Numbered from the stretch's first letter, positions 35,777 through 45,804 are shown. The stretch is DNA of 64,000 bases from an uncultured Porphyromonadaceae bacterium (GCA_902495075.1 CABUVO010000016.1:1-64000), one strand, 5' to 3'. The notes: generated by a model not told the origin, from the letters alone. Numbers and translations: made by a program.

Positions 35777-36805
35777 TTATACCTCAGGAACAATTACGGG
35801 AACTTCGCTTGATGTGGCAAGTGCTCCCGGAACCTCATAGCGGTATTTAGCCTCCCAGCCAAGAGCGGATGCGCCAAGAACTGCTGCATCGCTTTCCTTC
35901 AATTCTGAGAGAAGGATTTTTGCTTTGCCTTTGAAGATGGGAAGAACATTTTTATCGTATGCTTCCTTAAGAGGTTTCATCAAGAGATCCCCACTCTTCG
36001 TCAGACCTCCGAAGAGTATAAATGCCTGAGGGCTGGAGAATGCAGCCATATCTGCCATTGCCTCCCCAAGTATCTTGCCTGTGTATTCAAAGATATCTTT
36101 TGCAATCTTATCACCGGCAATGGCTGCATCATATACATCTTTTGATGTGATTTCTTCAACATCTATGTCACGGAGCAAAGATGGTTCCTGACGGATCTCG
36201 AGGAATTCACGAGCTGTGCGGGCAACACCTGTTGCCGAGCAGTATGCCTCAAGACACCCTGTGCGACCACAGCCACAGACACGACCATTATTGCGTTTCA
36301 TGATCACGTGACCGAGCTCACCTGCAAAACCATCATGACCATATACCAACTGACCATTGATCACGATACCGGATCCGACACCAGTGCCAAGAGTAATCAT
36401 GATGAAATCCTTCATACCACGAGCAGCACCATATGTCATTTCGCCAAGAGCAGCTGCATTGGCATCATTGGTCACAGCCACAGGAATGCCATTGAAAACA
36501 CGGCTTACGGTTTCTGCCAAAGGGACCACAGGACCCCAGGGAAGATTCGGAGCACCTACGATCTCACCGGTATAATAGTTACCGTTTGGAGCACCGATAC
36601 CGATGCCTTTAATTTTATCTACCGCATCATTTGCCTCAAGAAGACGCATCACAGCCTGATGAAGATCAGCAATATAATCTTCAAACTTAGCGTGTTTTTT
36701 TGTTTTAACAGAATCGCTTGCAATCACCTGACCGCGAGCGTCAACGATCCCGAACACTGTGTTCGTACCGCCCATGTCCACACCTATTACATATGGTTTG
36801 CTCAT
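35777..36805 (-). CDS. ROK-family sugar kinase (glucokinase-like)
   Basis: 342 residues. The ATP-binding phosphate-1 motif is GVDMGGTNTVFGI at 8-20, the sugar-binding region NDANAAALGE at 113-122, and the ROK zinc motif CGCGRTGCLEAY near 178-189. It should phosphorylate glucose or a related hexose or amino sugar in the cytoplasm. Single gene, convergent with maf and divergent from clpB. A minus-strand TATATTTG box at 36841-36834 is its likely promoter. Confidence 0.93.
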   Translation of the reverse strand: MSKPYVIGVDMGGTNTVFGIVDARGQVIASDSVKTKKHAKFEDYIADLHQAVMRLLEANDAVDKIKGIGIGAPNGNYYTGEIVGAPNLPWGPVVPLAETVSRVFNGIPVAVTNDANAAALGEMTYGAARGMKDFIMITLGTGVGSGIVINGQLVYGHDGFAGELGHVIMKRNNGRVCGCGRTGCLEAYCSATGVARTAREFLEIRQEPSLLRDIDVEEITSKDVYDAAIAGDKIAKDIFEYTGKILGEAMADMAAFSSPQAFILFGGLTKSGDLLMKPLKEAYDKNVLPIFKGKAKILLSELKESDAAVLGASALGWEAKYRYEVPGALATSSEVPVIVPEV

Positions 36806-37012
36806 ATCTGAAATTTATTTTGTTATTATATCGCAAATATAACTAAAATATTCATGAATTTTATAGAAATGAATTAAAATATTATTCAACTTTATGGCAC
36901 GGTATTTGTTATTTAGTTAAAGATTGCAAATTTAACTTAATCTTAAACAGCTGATTAATAGTTATTTTAGCTTCATCTTGTTTAAATAAATTATAAATCA
37001 ATATATTATACT

Positions 37013-39610
37013 ATGAATTTTAACAATTTCACTATCAAATCGCAGGAGGTTGTTCAAAAGGCTATTGATTTTACAAAGCAGTCAGGACAACAACAGATTG
37101 AACCGGTGCATTTGTTGAAAGCCATCATCTCCGAAAGCGAAACTATAGTCAACTTTATCTTCCAGAAATTAGGAGCCAATCTGAATGGCGTCAAGATGGG
37201 TGTGGATCAGGCTATAGCAGCACTTCCCAAGGTGAGTGGCGGGGATGTGATGTTAAGCCGGGAATCTAACGATGCGCTTCAGAAATCGGTAGATTTCTCC
37301 AAATCTATGGGCGATGAGTATGTTTCTGTAGAGGCAATGCTTATGGGAATCCTCAAAACCAAGTGCAAAGCTTCTCAGATACTGAAAGATAATGGCGTAA
37401 CAGAGGATGGCATGAAAGCAGCCATCACTGAATTGCGCAAAGGTAACACTGTTAAAGACCAAAGTGCGGAAGAATCATATCAAGCTCTCAGCAAATATGC
37501 CATCAACCTTAATGATCGTGCCCGCAACGGCAAACTTGATCCGGTGATCGGTCGTGATGAAGAGATTCGAAGAGTGCTTCAGATATTGTCACGACGTACA
37601 AAAAACAACCCGATGCTGGTTGGTGAACCGGGAACCGGTAAAACCGCAATCGCAGAGGGTCTCGCAATGCGAATAGTTCGCGGAGACGTACCAGAGAATC
37701 TGAAATCAAAACAGATTTTCTCTCTTGATATGGGTGCACTCGTGGCAGGTGCAAAATATAAAGGTGAATTTGAGGAACGTTTGAAAGCCATCGTCAATGA
37801 AGTTACACAAAGTGACGGAGAGATCATCCTCTTCATTGATGAGATACACACTCTCGTAGGCGCCGGCAAGGGTGAAGGCGCGATGGATGCCGCCAATATT
37901 CTTAAACCAGCCTTGGCTCGTGGTGAGTTACGATCGATCGGAGCCACAACTCTTGATGAATATCAGAAGTACTTCGAGAAAGATAAGGCTCTGGAACGCC
38001 GCTTCCAGAAAGTTATGGTTGATGAACCTGATGAAATGTCTGCAATTTCCATCCTCCGCGGACTTAAGGAGAGATATGAAAATCATCATAAGGTTCGTAT
38101 TAAAGACGAAGCAATCATTGCGGCTGTGCAGCTCAGCGTGCGTTACATCACAGACCGCTTCCTTCCTGATAAAGCAATCGACCTTATAGATGAAGCTGCA
38201 TCCAAGCTGCGTCTCGAAATGGACTCCCAGCCACAAGCTCTTGATGAAGCATCGCGTAAGATCAAACAGCTTGAAATCGAACGCGAGGCGATCAAACGGG
38301 AGAATGACACATATAAGCTGAAAGAGATTGATGAAGATCTCGCTAACCTCCGCGATACGGAGAAATCGCTTCGCGCAAAATGGAAAGCCGAGAAAAATGA
38401 GATCAATAAGATCCAGCAGAATAAAATCGATATCGAACAGCTGAATTACGAAGCTGATCGCGCCGAGCGTGAAGGTGATTATGCCAAAGTGGCTGAAATC
38501 CGTTATTCCCGAATCAAACAGAAGGAAGACGAAAATAAGGAGATACAGAAGAAACTAAAAGAACTCCAGGGTGAAGGAGCTATGATCAAGGAAGAGGTTG
38601 ATTCTGAAGACATCGCCGAAGTTGTGAGCAGATGGACCGGAATTCCTGTCAAAAAGATGGCTCAAAGTGAGAAGGAGAAACTACTCCATCTTGAAGAGGA
38701 ACTTCACAAGAGAGTTGTCGGTCAAGAGGATGCGATTCGCGCCGTGTCGGATGCCGTGCGTCGTTCACGCGCTGGTCTTAACGATCCGCGCCGCCCTATC
38801 GGATCATTTATCTTCTTGGGAACTACCGGTGTCGGAAAAACGGAGCTTGCCAAAGCGCTTGCCGAATATCTTTTCGACGACGAAGATATGATGACACGTA
38901 TCGATATGTCGGAATACATGGAGAAACATTCTGTCTCCCGTCTTGTCGGAGCGCCTCCGGGATATGTGGGTTATGAGGAAGGCGGCCAGCTCACCGAAGC
39001 TGTCAGACGCAAACCATATAGCGTTGTGCTCTTTGATGAGATCGAGAAAGCGAATCCGGATGTATTCAACATTCTTCTGCAGGTGCTTGATGATGGTCGC
39101 CTCACCGACAACAAAGGTCGTTTCATCAACTTCAAGAACACCATAATTATCATGACGTCCAACATGGGTTCTGATATTATCCGTCAGAATTTCCAGGGAT
39201 TTGCAGAGAAGAAGGAGGATGAGAAAGAAGAGATAATCTCCACTACCAAGCAGGATGTCATGGACAGACTCAAACAGATTATCCGTCCTGAATTCCTCAA
39301 CCGTATCGATGAGACCGTGATGTTCACGCCTCTTGACAAGAAAGAGATCCTTGAAATCGTTGACTTGCAAGTCAAGAGCGTCAAGAAGATGCTCGCATCC
39401 AACGGCATCACCCTCGATGTCACAAAAGAAGCACTCGATCTGCTTGCAGATGATGGTTACGATCCTGAGTTTGGTGCTCGCCCCGTGAAGAGAACTATTC
39501 AGAGAATGGTGCTCAACCAACTGTCGAAAGATATCCTCGCACAAAAGGTTGACCGCGAGCATCCGATCATAATAGACCGCAGTGGCGATGAACTTGTATT
39601 CAAAAACTGA
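37013..39610 (+). CDS. clpB: ATP-dependent disaggregase ClpB
   Basis: 865 residues. Clp N domain (1-145), AAA-1 with Walker A GEPGTGKTA at about 203-211, a coiled-coil M domain (about 400-530), AAA-2 with Walker A GTTGVGKTE at about 603-611, and the D2-small domain. It threads aggregated proteins through its pore together with DnaK. Gene length and domain order are complete. No heat-shock promoter consensus was recognised in the 200-nt upstream region. A hairpin terminator follows. Confidence 0.97.
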   Translation: MNFNNFTIKSQEVVQKAIDFTKQSGQQQIEPVHLLKAIISESETIVNFIFQKLGANLNGVKMGVDQAIAALPKVSGGDVMLSRESNDALQKSVDFSKSMGDEYVSVEAMLMGILKTKCKASQILKDNGVTEDGMKAAITELRKGNTVKDQSAEESYQALSKYAINLNDRARNGKLDPVIGRDEEIRRVLQILSRRTKNNPMLVGEPGTGKTAIAEGLAMRIVRGDVPENLKSKQIFSLDMGALVAGAKYKGEFEERLKAIVNEVTQSDGEIILFIDEIHTLVGAGKGEGAMDAANILKPALARGELRSIGATTLDEYQKYFEKDKALERRFQKVMVDEPDEMSAISILRGLKERYENHHKVRIKDEAIIAAVQLSVRYITDRFLPDKAIDLIDEAASKLRLEMDSQPQALDEASRKIKQLEIEREAIKRENDTYKLKEIDEDLANLRDTEKSLRAKWKAEKNEINKIQQNKIDIEQLNYEADRAEREGDYAKVAEIRYSRIKQKEDENKEIQKKLKELQGEGAMIKEEVDSEDIAEVVSRWTGIPVKKMAQSEKEKLLHLEEELHKRVVGQEDAIRAVSDAVRRSRAGLNDPRRPIGSFIFLGTTGVGKTELAKALAEYLFDDEDMMTRIDMSEYMEKHSVSRLVGAPPGYVGYEEGGQLTEAVRRKPYSVVLFDEIEKANPDVFNILLQVLDDGRLTDNKGRFINFKNTIIIMTSNMGSDIIRQNFQGFAEKKEDEKEEIISTTKQDVMDRLKQIIRPEFLNRIDETVMFTPLDKKEILEIVDLQVKSVKKMLASNGITLDVTKEALDLLADDGYDPEFGARPVKRTIQRMVLNQLSKDILAQKVDREHPIIIDRSGDELVFKN

Positions 39611-39616
39611 TATTGA

Positions 39617-39646
39617 TTTGACCGGAATTCATTGATTCCGGTCAAA
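39617..39646. terminator. Terminator of clpB
   Basis: Perfect 12-bp stem TTTGACCGGAAT / ATTCCGGTCAAA with a 6-nt loop, 7 nt past the clpB stop. The following T-run is weak. Confidence 0.65.
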
Positions 39647-39695
39647 CATATTTGTTATCAAACGTGTTTTAATATAAACAATATAATTTAGTATT

Positions 39696-39992
39696 ATGGA
39701 TAAATTTGATGATATCATAAAATCAGAAAAACCCGTTTTAATTGATTTCTTCGCAACTTGGTGCGGACCATGCAAAATGATGCATCCCGTGCTTGAGGAA
39801 TTACACGATAAAGTTGGGGAAAAGGCAAGGATCATAAAAATAGACATTGACAAAAACCAGGAACTTTCCGCTATATACAATGTCCGTTCTGTGCCGACAC
39901 TGATGATTTTCCAGAACGGAGAACTCAAATGGCGCACATCCGGTGTGCAATCGGTACAGACACTTGAACAAGAACTTGAGAAATATTATTAG
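39696..39992 (+). CDS. trxA: Thioredoxin
   Basis: 98 residues with the active site ATWCGPCKMM (C23, C26), the cis-proline SVPTLMIF near 67-74 and full thioredoxin length. It reduces protein disulfides in the cytoplasm. Own transcription unit, ended by a hairpin at 40019. Confidence 0.95.
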   Translation: MDKFDDIIKSEKPVLIDFFATWCGPCKMMHPVLEELHDKVGEKARIIKIDIDKNQELSAIYNVRSVPTLMIFQNGELKWRTSGVQSVQTLEQELEKYY

Positions 39993-40018
39993 ACCGAAAC
40001 CTTAAAAATTTTCATAGC

Positions 40019-40051
40019 AGAGGCATCACATTCGCGGTGCCTCTTCGTTTT
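40019..40051 (+). terminator. Terminator of thioredoxin
   Basis: AGAGGCA and TGCCTCT arms around a 12-nt loop, then TCGTTTT. The next gene starts directly behind it, which rules out the earlier GTG start at 40037 for that gene. Confidence 0.7.
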
Positions 40052-40057
40052 AATGGT

Positions 40058-40822
40058 ATGAGAAATTTATTGTACATATTTATATTGTTATCAACAGCAC
40101 TCACTCCAGCTAAGGTGATTGCCAAAGGTTTCACTAATGAGAATCTTCACTACGTCATAACATATAAATGGGGACTCATCCATAAGGATGCCGGGGACGC
40201 AACGCTGTCGCTACGCAACAACGGAACGAACTATGATCTGATGCTCGCTGCGAAGACCAAACCGTGGGCTGACAGATTCTATCAAGTGCGAGACACGCTT
40301 CTTGGCTCGATACGAATTAAGGATATGAAAGCACTGTCATATTCAAAAATAGCCCATGAAAAAGGGAAATACGGGAAAGATGTCATAACATACTCATATT
40401 CGGGGAATAAAGCAACCGGATTCTGCAAACGCTACAAAAGGAATAAAGATGGCAAAATATCAGAATCCGAAAAAACGCTGCATGCAACCGGACCGGTCTA
40501 TGATATGCTTTCTGTCTTCTATTACTTAAGGCTAATAAATTATGACGACCTCCAGAAAGGACGTGTAATAAAGGCAACCGTTTTTTCAGGTTCGAAAGCT
40601 GAGACAATTACGATAAAGTCTCTTGGCAAAGAGATGATAAAACTTCGCGATAAAACCAAGCGCGAGGCATATCATATACAGTTTAATTTCACCACGGGAG
40701 GTCAGAAGAAATCAAGCGATGACATTGATACCTGGATCTCCACCGATTCCCAACACATACCCCTCTACCTTGTCGGACAGCTTCCGGTGGGACAAGTACG
40801 AGTCTATTTTACCGGTCAATAG
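40058..40822 (+). CDS. DUF3108 domain exported protein
   Basis: 254 residues. A signal peptide (1-22, MRNLLYIFILLSTALT then PAKVIAKG) leads to a DUF3108 domain of about 210 residues: LHYVITYKWGLIHKDAGDA at the start, YDMLSVFYYLR in the middle and WISTDSQHIPLYLVG near the end. The family is beta-rich, periplasmic or outer-membrane associated, and of unknown function. The ATG at 40058 is the first start past the thioredoxin terminator. Upstream and downstream genes are unrelated. Confidence 0.88.
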   Translation: MRNLLYIFILLSTALTPAKVIAKGFTNENLHYVITYKWGLIHKDAGDATLSLRNNGTNYDLMLAAKTKPWADRFYQVRDTLLGSIRIKDMKALSYSKIAHEKGKYGKDVITYSYSGNKATGFCKRYKRNKDGKISESEKTLHATGPVYDMLSVFYYLRLINYDDLQKGRVIKATVFSGSKAETITIKSLGKEMIKLRDKTKREAYHIQFNFTTGGQKKSSDDIDTWISTDSQHIPLYLVGQLPVGQVRVYFTGQ

Positions 40823-40931
40823 TGATATCGTTAGCAAAGATTCCTGAAATTTCATAGGTTTAATTCAAACTTTTATTATCTTTGCGTAATAAACTTAGAA
40901 GTTGTTTAAATCCTTAAATCAATAGACAACC

Positions 40932-42431
40932 ATGAACGCAAACATTACATTATGCCCCAATCGAGTGGTGCAATACCTGGGAAAAGCTCCTGAAGAATTC
41001 CGCAAAGCGGATATAATACGCTTCATAAAGGAGAATGAAATCAAGATGGTTAATTTCATGTATCCTGCGGATGACAACAGGCTCAAGACTCTCAATTTTG
41101 TGATTAATTCTGAAGAGTATCTTGACTCAATACTCACATTTGGAGAACGTGTGGATGGATCAAGTCTCTTCCCCTTCATCGAGGCAGGTAACAGTGACCT
41201 CTATGTGATTCCACGCTATTCTACAGCTTTTGTAGATCCATTTGCAGAAGTTCCGACACTGACAATGCTCGCTTCATTCTTCAATAAAGAGGGATACCCG
41301 CTCAAATCTTCTCCAGAATATACTCTTCAGAAAGCCTGCCAATCATTCCATGATGTGACGGGAATGGATTTCTATGCAATGGGAGAATTGGAGTATTATG
41401 TGATCGCAGATGATACCACACTGTTTGAAGCCACCGACCAGAAAGGGTATCATGAATCAGCGCCATTCGCTAAATTCAATGATTTCAGGATGGAATGCAT
41501 GTCCCTTATCGCACAAGTCGGAGGTCAGATAAAATATGGACACAACGAAGTAGGCAATTTCACCATCGACGGCAAGATTTTCGAACAGAATGAAATCGAG
41601 TTTCTCCCCATCCCGGCGCGACTTGCGGCAGACAATCTTATGCTCGCAAAATGGATAATCCGCACGCTTGCAATGAAGAAAGGTTACGATGTTACATTCG
41701 CTCCTAAGATTACCGAAGGTAAAGCCGGCAGCGGGCTCCACATTCACTTTAAAGTGATGAAAGATGGAAGGAATATGATGATTGAAAATGGAGAATTGAG
41801 CGACATCGCCAAGAAAGCCATTGTAGGTATTCTTGAGAATGCGGATGCCATTACAGCAATGGGTAATAAAGTTCCTACCAGCTATTTCCGTCTTGTCCCC
41901 CATCAGGAAGCACCGACATCCATATGCTGGGGCGATAGGAACCGTTCGGTTCTTGTTCGCGTTCCTTTGGGATGGACAGGCAAAAACGATATGTGCTCAC
42001 AGGTCAATCCTCTTGAACAACCTTCAACAACAGATCCGGAAAAGCAAACTGCCGAATTGCGCAGTGCAGACTGTTCAGCGGATGTTTACCAATTAATCGC
42101 AGCAATGGTTGTTGCAGCCCGAGAAGGTTTCGAAATGGAAAACGCACTGCAAAGAGCCGAAGAACTTTACGTAAGCGTAAATATCCATTCCGATGAGAAC
42201 AAAGCGAAGTTGGCAGCACTGAAAGGTTTACCCGACAGTTGCGATGCATCGGCAAAGAAACTTTCTGAAAAACGAGAGGTCTTTGAAAAATACAATGTAT
42301 TCTCACCCGAGATGATCTCCGGAATCATAAAAAAACTGGAATCATTCAAGGATGCGTCGTTGCGTAAGGAGATTTCAGGAAACCGCAAGGCAATGCTTGA
42401 CCTTGTAAAGAAATATTGGCACTGCGGCTAA
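40932..42431 (+). CDS. glnA: Glutamine synthetase (GSI-like, divergent)
   Basis: 499 residues. Catalytic landmarks are GELEYYVI (first Glu set), EQNEIEFLP in place of the usual GQHEI, KAGSGLHIHF, and WGDRNRSVLVRVPLGW. It makes glutamine from glutamate, ammonia and ATP. The family assignment is firm, but several usual GSI motifs are altered and no adenylylation-site tyrosine motif is seen, so regulation by adenylylation is unlikely. A TATCTTTG box lies at 40877-40884. It could also be a glutamine-synthetase-like ligase with another amine substrate. Confidence 0.88.
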   Translation: MNANITLCPNRVVQYLGKAPEEFRKADIIRFIKENEIKMVNFMYPADDNRLKTLNFVINSEEYLDSILTFGERVDGSSLFPFIEAGNSDLYVIPRYSTAFVDPFAEVPTLTMLASFFNKEGYPLKSSPEYTLQKACQSFHDVTGMDFYAMGELEYYVIADDTTLFEATDQKGYHESAPFAKFNDFRMECMSLIAQVGGQIKYGHNEVGNFTIDGKIFEQNEIEFLPIPARLAADNLMLAKWIIRTLAMKKGYDVTFAPKITEGKAGSGLHIHFKVMKDGRNMMIENGELSDIAKKAIVGILENADAITAMGNKVPTSYFRLVPHQEAPTSICWGDRNRSVLVRVPLGWTGKNDMCSQVNPLEQPSTTDPEKQTAELRSADCSADVYQLIAAMVVAAREGFEMENALQRAEELYVSVNIHSDENKAKLAALKGLPDSCDASAKKLSEKREVFEKYNVFSPEMISGIIKKLESFKDASLRKEISGNRKAMLDLVKKYWHCG

Positions 42432-42489
42432 TATATAATCAGACTTCAGCTTTACGATTGCATAAGTTGAATAAAAACATTGAATAATA

Positions 42490-43200
42490 ATGACTGAAGA
42501 GGAAAAGATTAGATACGCAAGAATGATTGCCATTCCTGAAATTGGCATGAAAGGAGTGGAGAAACTAAAAAAATCTCATGTCTTCATCACCGGCTGCGGT
42601 GCCCTTGGGTCAGTAGTGGCAATGTATCTTGCAGGGGCAGGAGTCGGCAAAATAACCATTGCCGATTTTGACACTATCGACATCTCCAATCTTCAGCGTC
42701 AGCTTTTCTATGCCACCTCTGATGCCGGCAAATCCAAGGCTCACACATTGGCAAAACGATTGTCAGCTTTGAATCCGGAGTGTAATATAGAATGTATCGA
42801 TTCAATAATAACTGAAGCATCAGCACCGGCATTGTTTTCACAATGCGATTTCATAATTGATGCTACAGATAACCCCGCATCCAAGTTCGTGACAGACAAG
42901 ATCTGCCACGAACTTGGAAAACCTTGTTGCATCGGAGGAGTTGCAGGATTCACAGGGCAAGTGATGAGCTGGAGTCCCGGACATGTCGGCTACTCCGATA
43001 TATTTTGTCCGGAAGGAGTTGAGGGTGGATTCACTCCCTGTTCAATAGGTGGAGTGTTAGGACCGGCAGCAGGAGTTATCGCCTGTTGTCAGGCATCGGA
43101 AACAATAAAGCATCTCACCGATTCCGGCGAGATGCTTTTCGATAAAGTATTTTTTATAGACCTCCTTACTATGCAGACCCGCTTGATTGAGGTTGCATGA
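42490..43200 (+). CDS. HesA/MoeB/ThiF-family adenylyltransferase
   Basis: 236 residues. The E1-like core begins with VFITGCGALGSVVAMYLAGA (nucleotide loop), then IADFDTIDISNLQRQ, and DFIIDATDNPASKF, all typical. A single cysteine stretch FCPEGVEGGFTPCS is kept; the usual second CxxC pair for zinc at the C-terminus is missing. It should adenylate the C-terminus of a small sulfur-carrier protein for thiamine, molybdopterin or cysteine synthesis; no carrier gene is adjacent. Its last 32 nt overlap the convergent MscS gene. Confidence 0.88.
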   Translation: MTEEEKIRYARMIAIPEIGMKGVEKLKKSHVFITGCGALGSVVAMYLAGAGVGKITIADFDTIDISNLQRQLFYATSDAGKSKAHTLAKRLSALNPECNIECIDSIITEASAPALFSQCDFIIDATDNPASKFVTDKICHELGKPCCIGGVAGFTGQVMSWSPGHVGYSDIFCPEGVEGGFTPCSIGGVLGPAAGVIACCQASETIKHLTDSGEMLFDKVFFIDLLTMQTRLIEVA

Positions 43201-44302
43201 AATCCTTGTCGAAATGCACATCCATCTGTGGGAAAGGGAATGAAAATCCATGCTTCGGCAATTCCGTGAAGAATCTTTCATTCATGTCAAAATACACTCC
43301 CCAATAATTGGATGAGTGAGTCCATGCCCTGACAACCAAATTTATGCTGCTATCTGCCATCTCATTCAATCCGACAAATGGTGCGCGTTCCACCTTAACC
43401 GGAATCGCGGCATTCATTTCTATATCCTCTGTGAGTGATTGATGAATAACGTCCTTACGTTTCTTTAATCTTGGAGTTATCTTCTTCCACCATCGCCGCG
43501 GCTTCTCCTCCTCGTGGGCATCTTCAAGTTCAGGATGGTTCTTGAGCTCTTTCTTGAGAGCCTGCTCTTCCCGATACTCTATATCATCCTCAACGTATCT
43601 CTTCACTATTCGCGTGTCCTCATTTATCATTTTGAGAATAGTTTCTTTAGCCGCTGCAAGATCTGTATCATAAGACAAACATACGGTCCAGTCAACTCGA
43701 CGATAACTCTCTAAAGAGAAATTGTTGATTGTTCCCGTTGATAGTCCGCCATTCGGAATGATGATTGCTTTATTGTCAACTGTATTGATAATTGTATTAA
43801 AAAGCTGTATGGATTTTACAGTACCTGCATAACCTTGTGTCTCGATATAGTCTCCTACCTTATATGGCTTTAGAAGAAGAATCAGCACTCCTCCAGCAAA
43901 ATTTTGCAATGTCCCGCTAAGTGCCATACCTATAGCGACACCGGCAGAAGCGAAGATTGCAAGAAAACTGCTTGTCTCGATTCCAAGAATTCCAATTATT
44001 GTGATGATAAGTATGAAATACAACACCATCTTTATAAGTGACAACACAAACGTAGTAAGCGAAGCATCCATTTTTCGTTTAGTCATCACATTGAGAGTCA
44101 TCTTGTATAGCTTTCTTATTATGAAGCGTCCTACATAGAAAACGAGAATTGCTATAAGCAACTTAAATCCGAAACTTACAAGTCCGTTCGCTACCTTCTC
44201 AATAGCATCATCAAAACTCAATCCTTTCAATTCACTGAAAGCTTTTGCTCCCTCCTGCAGGTCCGGAGCAACCGGCATCTGTGGCAGTTCTGTCTGTATC
44301 AT
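43169..44302 (-). CDS. MscS-family mechanosensitive channel
   Basis: 377 residues. Three membrane helices (about 38-60, 82-105, 108-135) lead into the pore-lining helix GIALSGTLQNFAGGVLILLL, then the MscS beta domain KVGDYIETQGYAGTVKSI. A lysine/arginine- and glutamate-rich insert (about 215-290) within the cytoplasmic part is longer than in E. coli MscS. It opens under membrane tension to release osmolytes. 3' end overlaps the convergent ThiF-like gene by 32 nt. Confidence 0.93.
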   Translation of the reverse strand: MIQTELPQMPVAPDLQEGAKAFSELKGLSFDDAIEKVANGLVSFGFKLLIAILVFYVGRFIIRKLYKMTLNVMTKRKMDASLTTFVLSLIKMVLYFILIITIIGILGIETSSFLAIFASAGVAIGMALSGTLQNFAGGVLILLLKPYKVGDYIETQGYAGTVKSIQLFNTIINTVDNKAIIIPNGGLSTGTINNFSLESYRRVDWTVCLSYDTDLAAAKETILKMINEDTRIVKRYVEDDIEYREEQALKKELKNHPELEDAHEEEKPRRWWKKITPRLKKRKDVIHQSLTEDIEMNAAIPVKVERAPFVGLNEMADSSINLVVRAWTHSSNYWGVYFDMNERFFTELPKHGFSFPFPQMDVHFDKDFMQPQSSGSA

Positions 44303-44345
44303 TGGTAATTCTATTTATTTCAATAATCAATCAATAATGAATTTT

Positions 44346-45611
44346 CTATTCTTTCATATTCCACACTCGACCATACCAGTCAAGTTTCCTGTAATAATCA
44401 TCCCTCTGAGAATTCAAATCCTCAAAATTATGGATACTTAAACCTGAAAAATTCTCTTTTACAATTGGTTTTGCCACGGGATAATTGAAATCCTTTTCTG
44501 AAGCTGCTGAAAAAACAACAAAATTATCCAGTGCTGATTTCAACCGTTCTTTAAGGATCTCTGTAGTCTCCTTAGAACTGGCATCTGAATTGGCATCGGC
44601 ATACTCCCTAAGATATTGCCCGAAATCATAATATGGTGTTGATCTGAGACGCGAGTAATTTTGCAATCCTCCTTCTGAAGGTCTATTCTTTCCCGACATG
44701 AATATATTCCGGGCAGCCTCAGCCACATCCTCTATTCTGGACATGTCCATAACTGCCACTGAAACCGATTCCGGAGTGCTTTTGCCTATGTAATATTCAT
44801 ATAAAGCCCGTGCTGCCCCAACTCTATCAGGTGAACTTCCGATAATTTTGGGGATTATCTTATCATAAGGAAGTCCCTCTGCCATAATTTCTGTAGGATA
44901 AGCCACAAATGTTTCACATTTATTCCTTAATTGATATGCCACCTCAATTCCAGACATATAACAGCAATCAAACCAAATCATATCAAACTTATGATCAGGA
45001 ACCGCCTCTGCAAGCTGGTCGAGATCAAGATAATCCACGCGCACTCTAACCCCGTCTTCGTATACATATTCACCTCCGTATCCGTATACTTCCGGCAATG
45101 TAACAGATATATAATCCTCCTTTGGGGAATTTTCTGAAAAGGATTTCATTGGTGAATTAACTGGGTTATTAGAATACTTGTTCGGATTTACCCATCCTAA
45201 TCCATGCCCCCAGAAAAATAGATTGGACTCAACATCAGGATAATAATCGAGAGCATCTTCAAGCACCTCTGATATTCTCTCCTTGCTTACAGAAAGAGTC
45301 GATTCATCGTATTGCTTTAGTAATGTAAACTCACATTTGCCATTTGAATTTCGCACTTCATATAAACCGGGACCATTCGAAGTATATTTATATACAAGCA
45401 GTTTATAGACATCAGCATCTATATTGCCCATAGCCTGCAGCATTTGGTTCTCGTTAGCCACAAGATCTGATGAAAGATTATTGTGATTGACTGCGTATAT
45501 GATAATCATCTGCCTGACTTCTTTAGGCTGCGTATCCGGCTTGGGATCTTCCCTGCAACCATTCAACAAAAATGTCAGACACACCAGTAAAAGTAAATAT
45601 AATTGTTTCAT
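44346..45611 (-). CDS. Clostripain-family (C11) cysteine peptidase lipoprotein
   Basis: 421 residues. Lipobox FLLNGCRED gives a lipidated C19. The catalytic His is in LFFWGHGLGW (about residue 136) and the catalytic Cys in WFDCCYMSGIEVAY (about 216), spaced as in C11 peptidases. Such enzymes cleave after basic residues and are abundant as surface lipoproteins in gut Bacteroidota, where they process secreted proteins. The gene is monocistronic, 43 nt upstream of the MscS gene; no autoprocessing site was identified. Confidence 0.9.
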   Translation of the reverse strand: MKQLYLLLLVCLTFLLNGCREDPKPDTQPKEVRQMIIIYAVNHNNLSSDLVANENQMLQAMGNIDADVYKLLVYKYTSNGPGLYEVRNSNGKCEFTLLKQYDESTLSVSKERISEVLEDALDYYPDVESNLFFWGHGLGWVNPNKYSNNPVNSPMKSFSENSPKEDYISVTLPEVYGYGGEYVYEDGVRVRVDYLDLDQLAEAVPDHKFDMIWFDCCYMSGIEVAYQLRNKCETFVAYPTEIMAEGLPYDKIIPKIIGSSPDRVGAARALYEYYIGKSTPESVSVAVMDMSRIEDVAEAARNIFMSGKNRPSEGGLQNYSRLRSTPYYDFGQYLREYADANSDASSKETTEILKERLKSALDNFVVFSAASEKDFNYPVAKPIVKENFSGLSIHNFEDLNSQRDDYYRKLDWYGRVWNMKE

Positions 45612-45644
45612 AATGTATTTATTCAGGAAAACATATAAAATAAT

Positions 45645-45804
45645 TTAAGTTTCGCAAGCTTCAACTTAAAGTTTAGAAGTTAAAGAGTTTACCAGATGCG
45701 AATATGACTGAGTTTATATTTATTCCCATCAAACAAATAAACTCATAAACTGCGCATAGTGTGGTTAAACTAATAAACTTCAACTTTACGCTTGCGAAAG
45801 TTGA
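45645..45804. repeat. Split palindromic repeat with a 110-nt insert and 9-nt direct repeats
   Basis: Left part 45645-45667 matches 7509-7531 reverse-complemented (23 of 23), and right part 45778-45804 matches 7491-7517 (27 of 27). Both parts end in CTTCAACTT (45659-45667 and 45778-45786), which is present once in the intact copy. The 110 nt between (45668-45777) contain an inner hairpin with arms GAGTTTAT and ATAAACTC. This is the pattern of a small insertion with a 9-nt target duplication, or, read the other way, of a deletion at 7.5 kb. Confidence 0.8.

Noticed and set aside
36806..37012. Heat-shock operator upstream of clpB
   Set aside because: No CIRCE-like inverted repeat is present.
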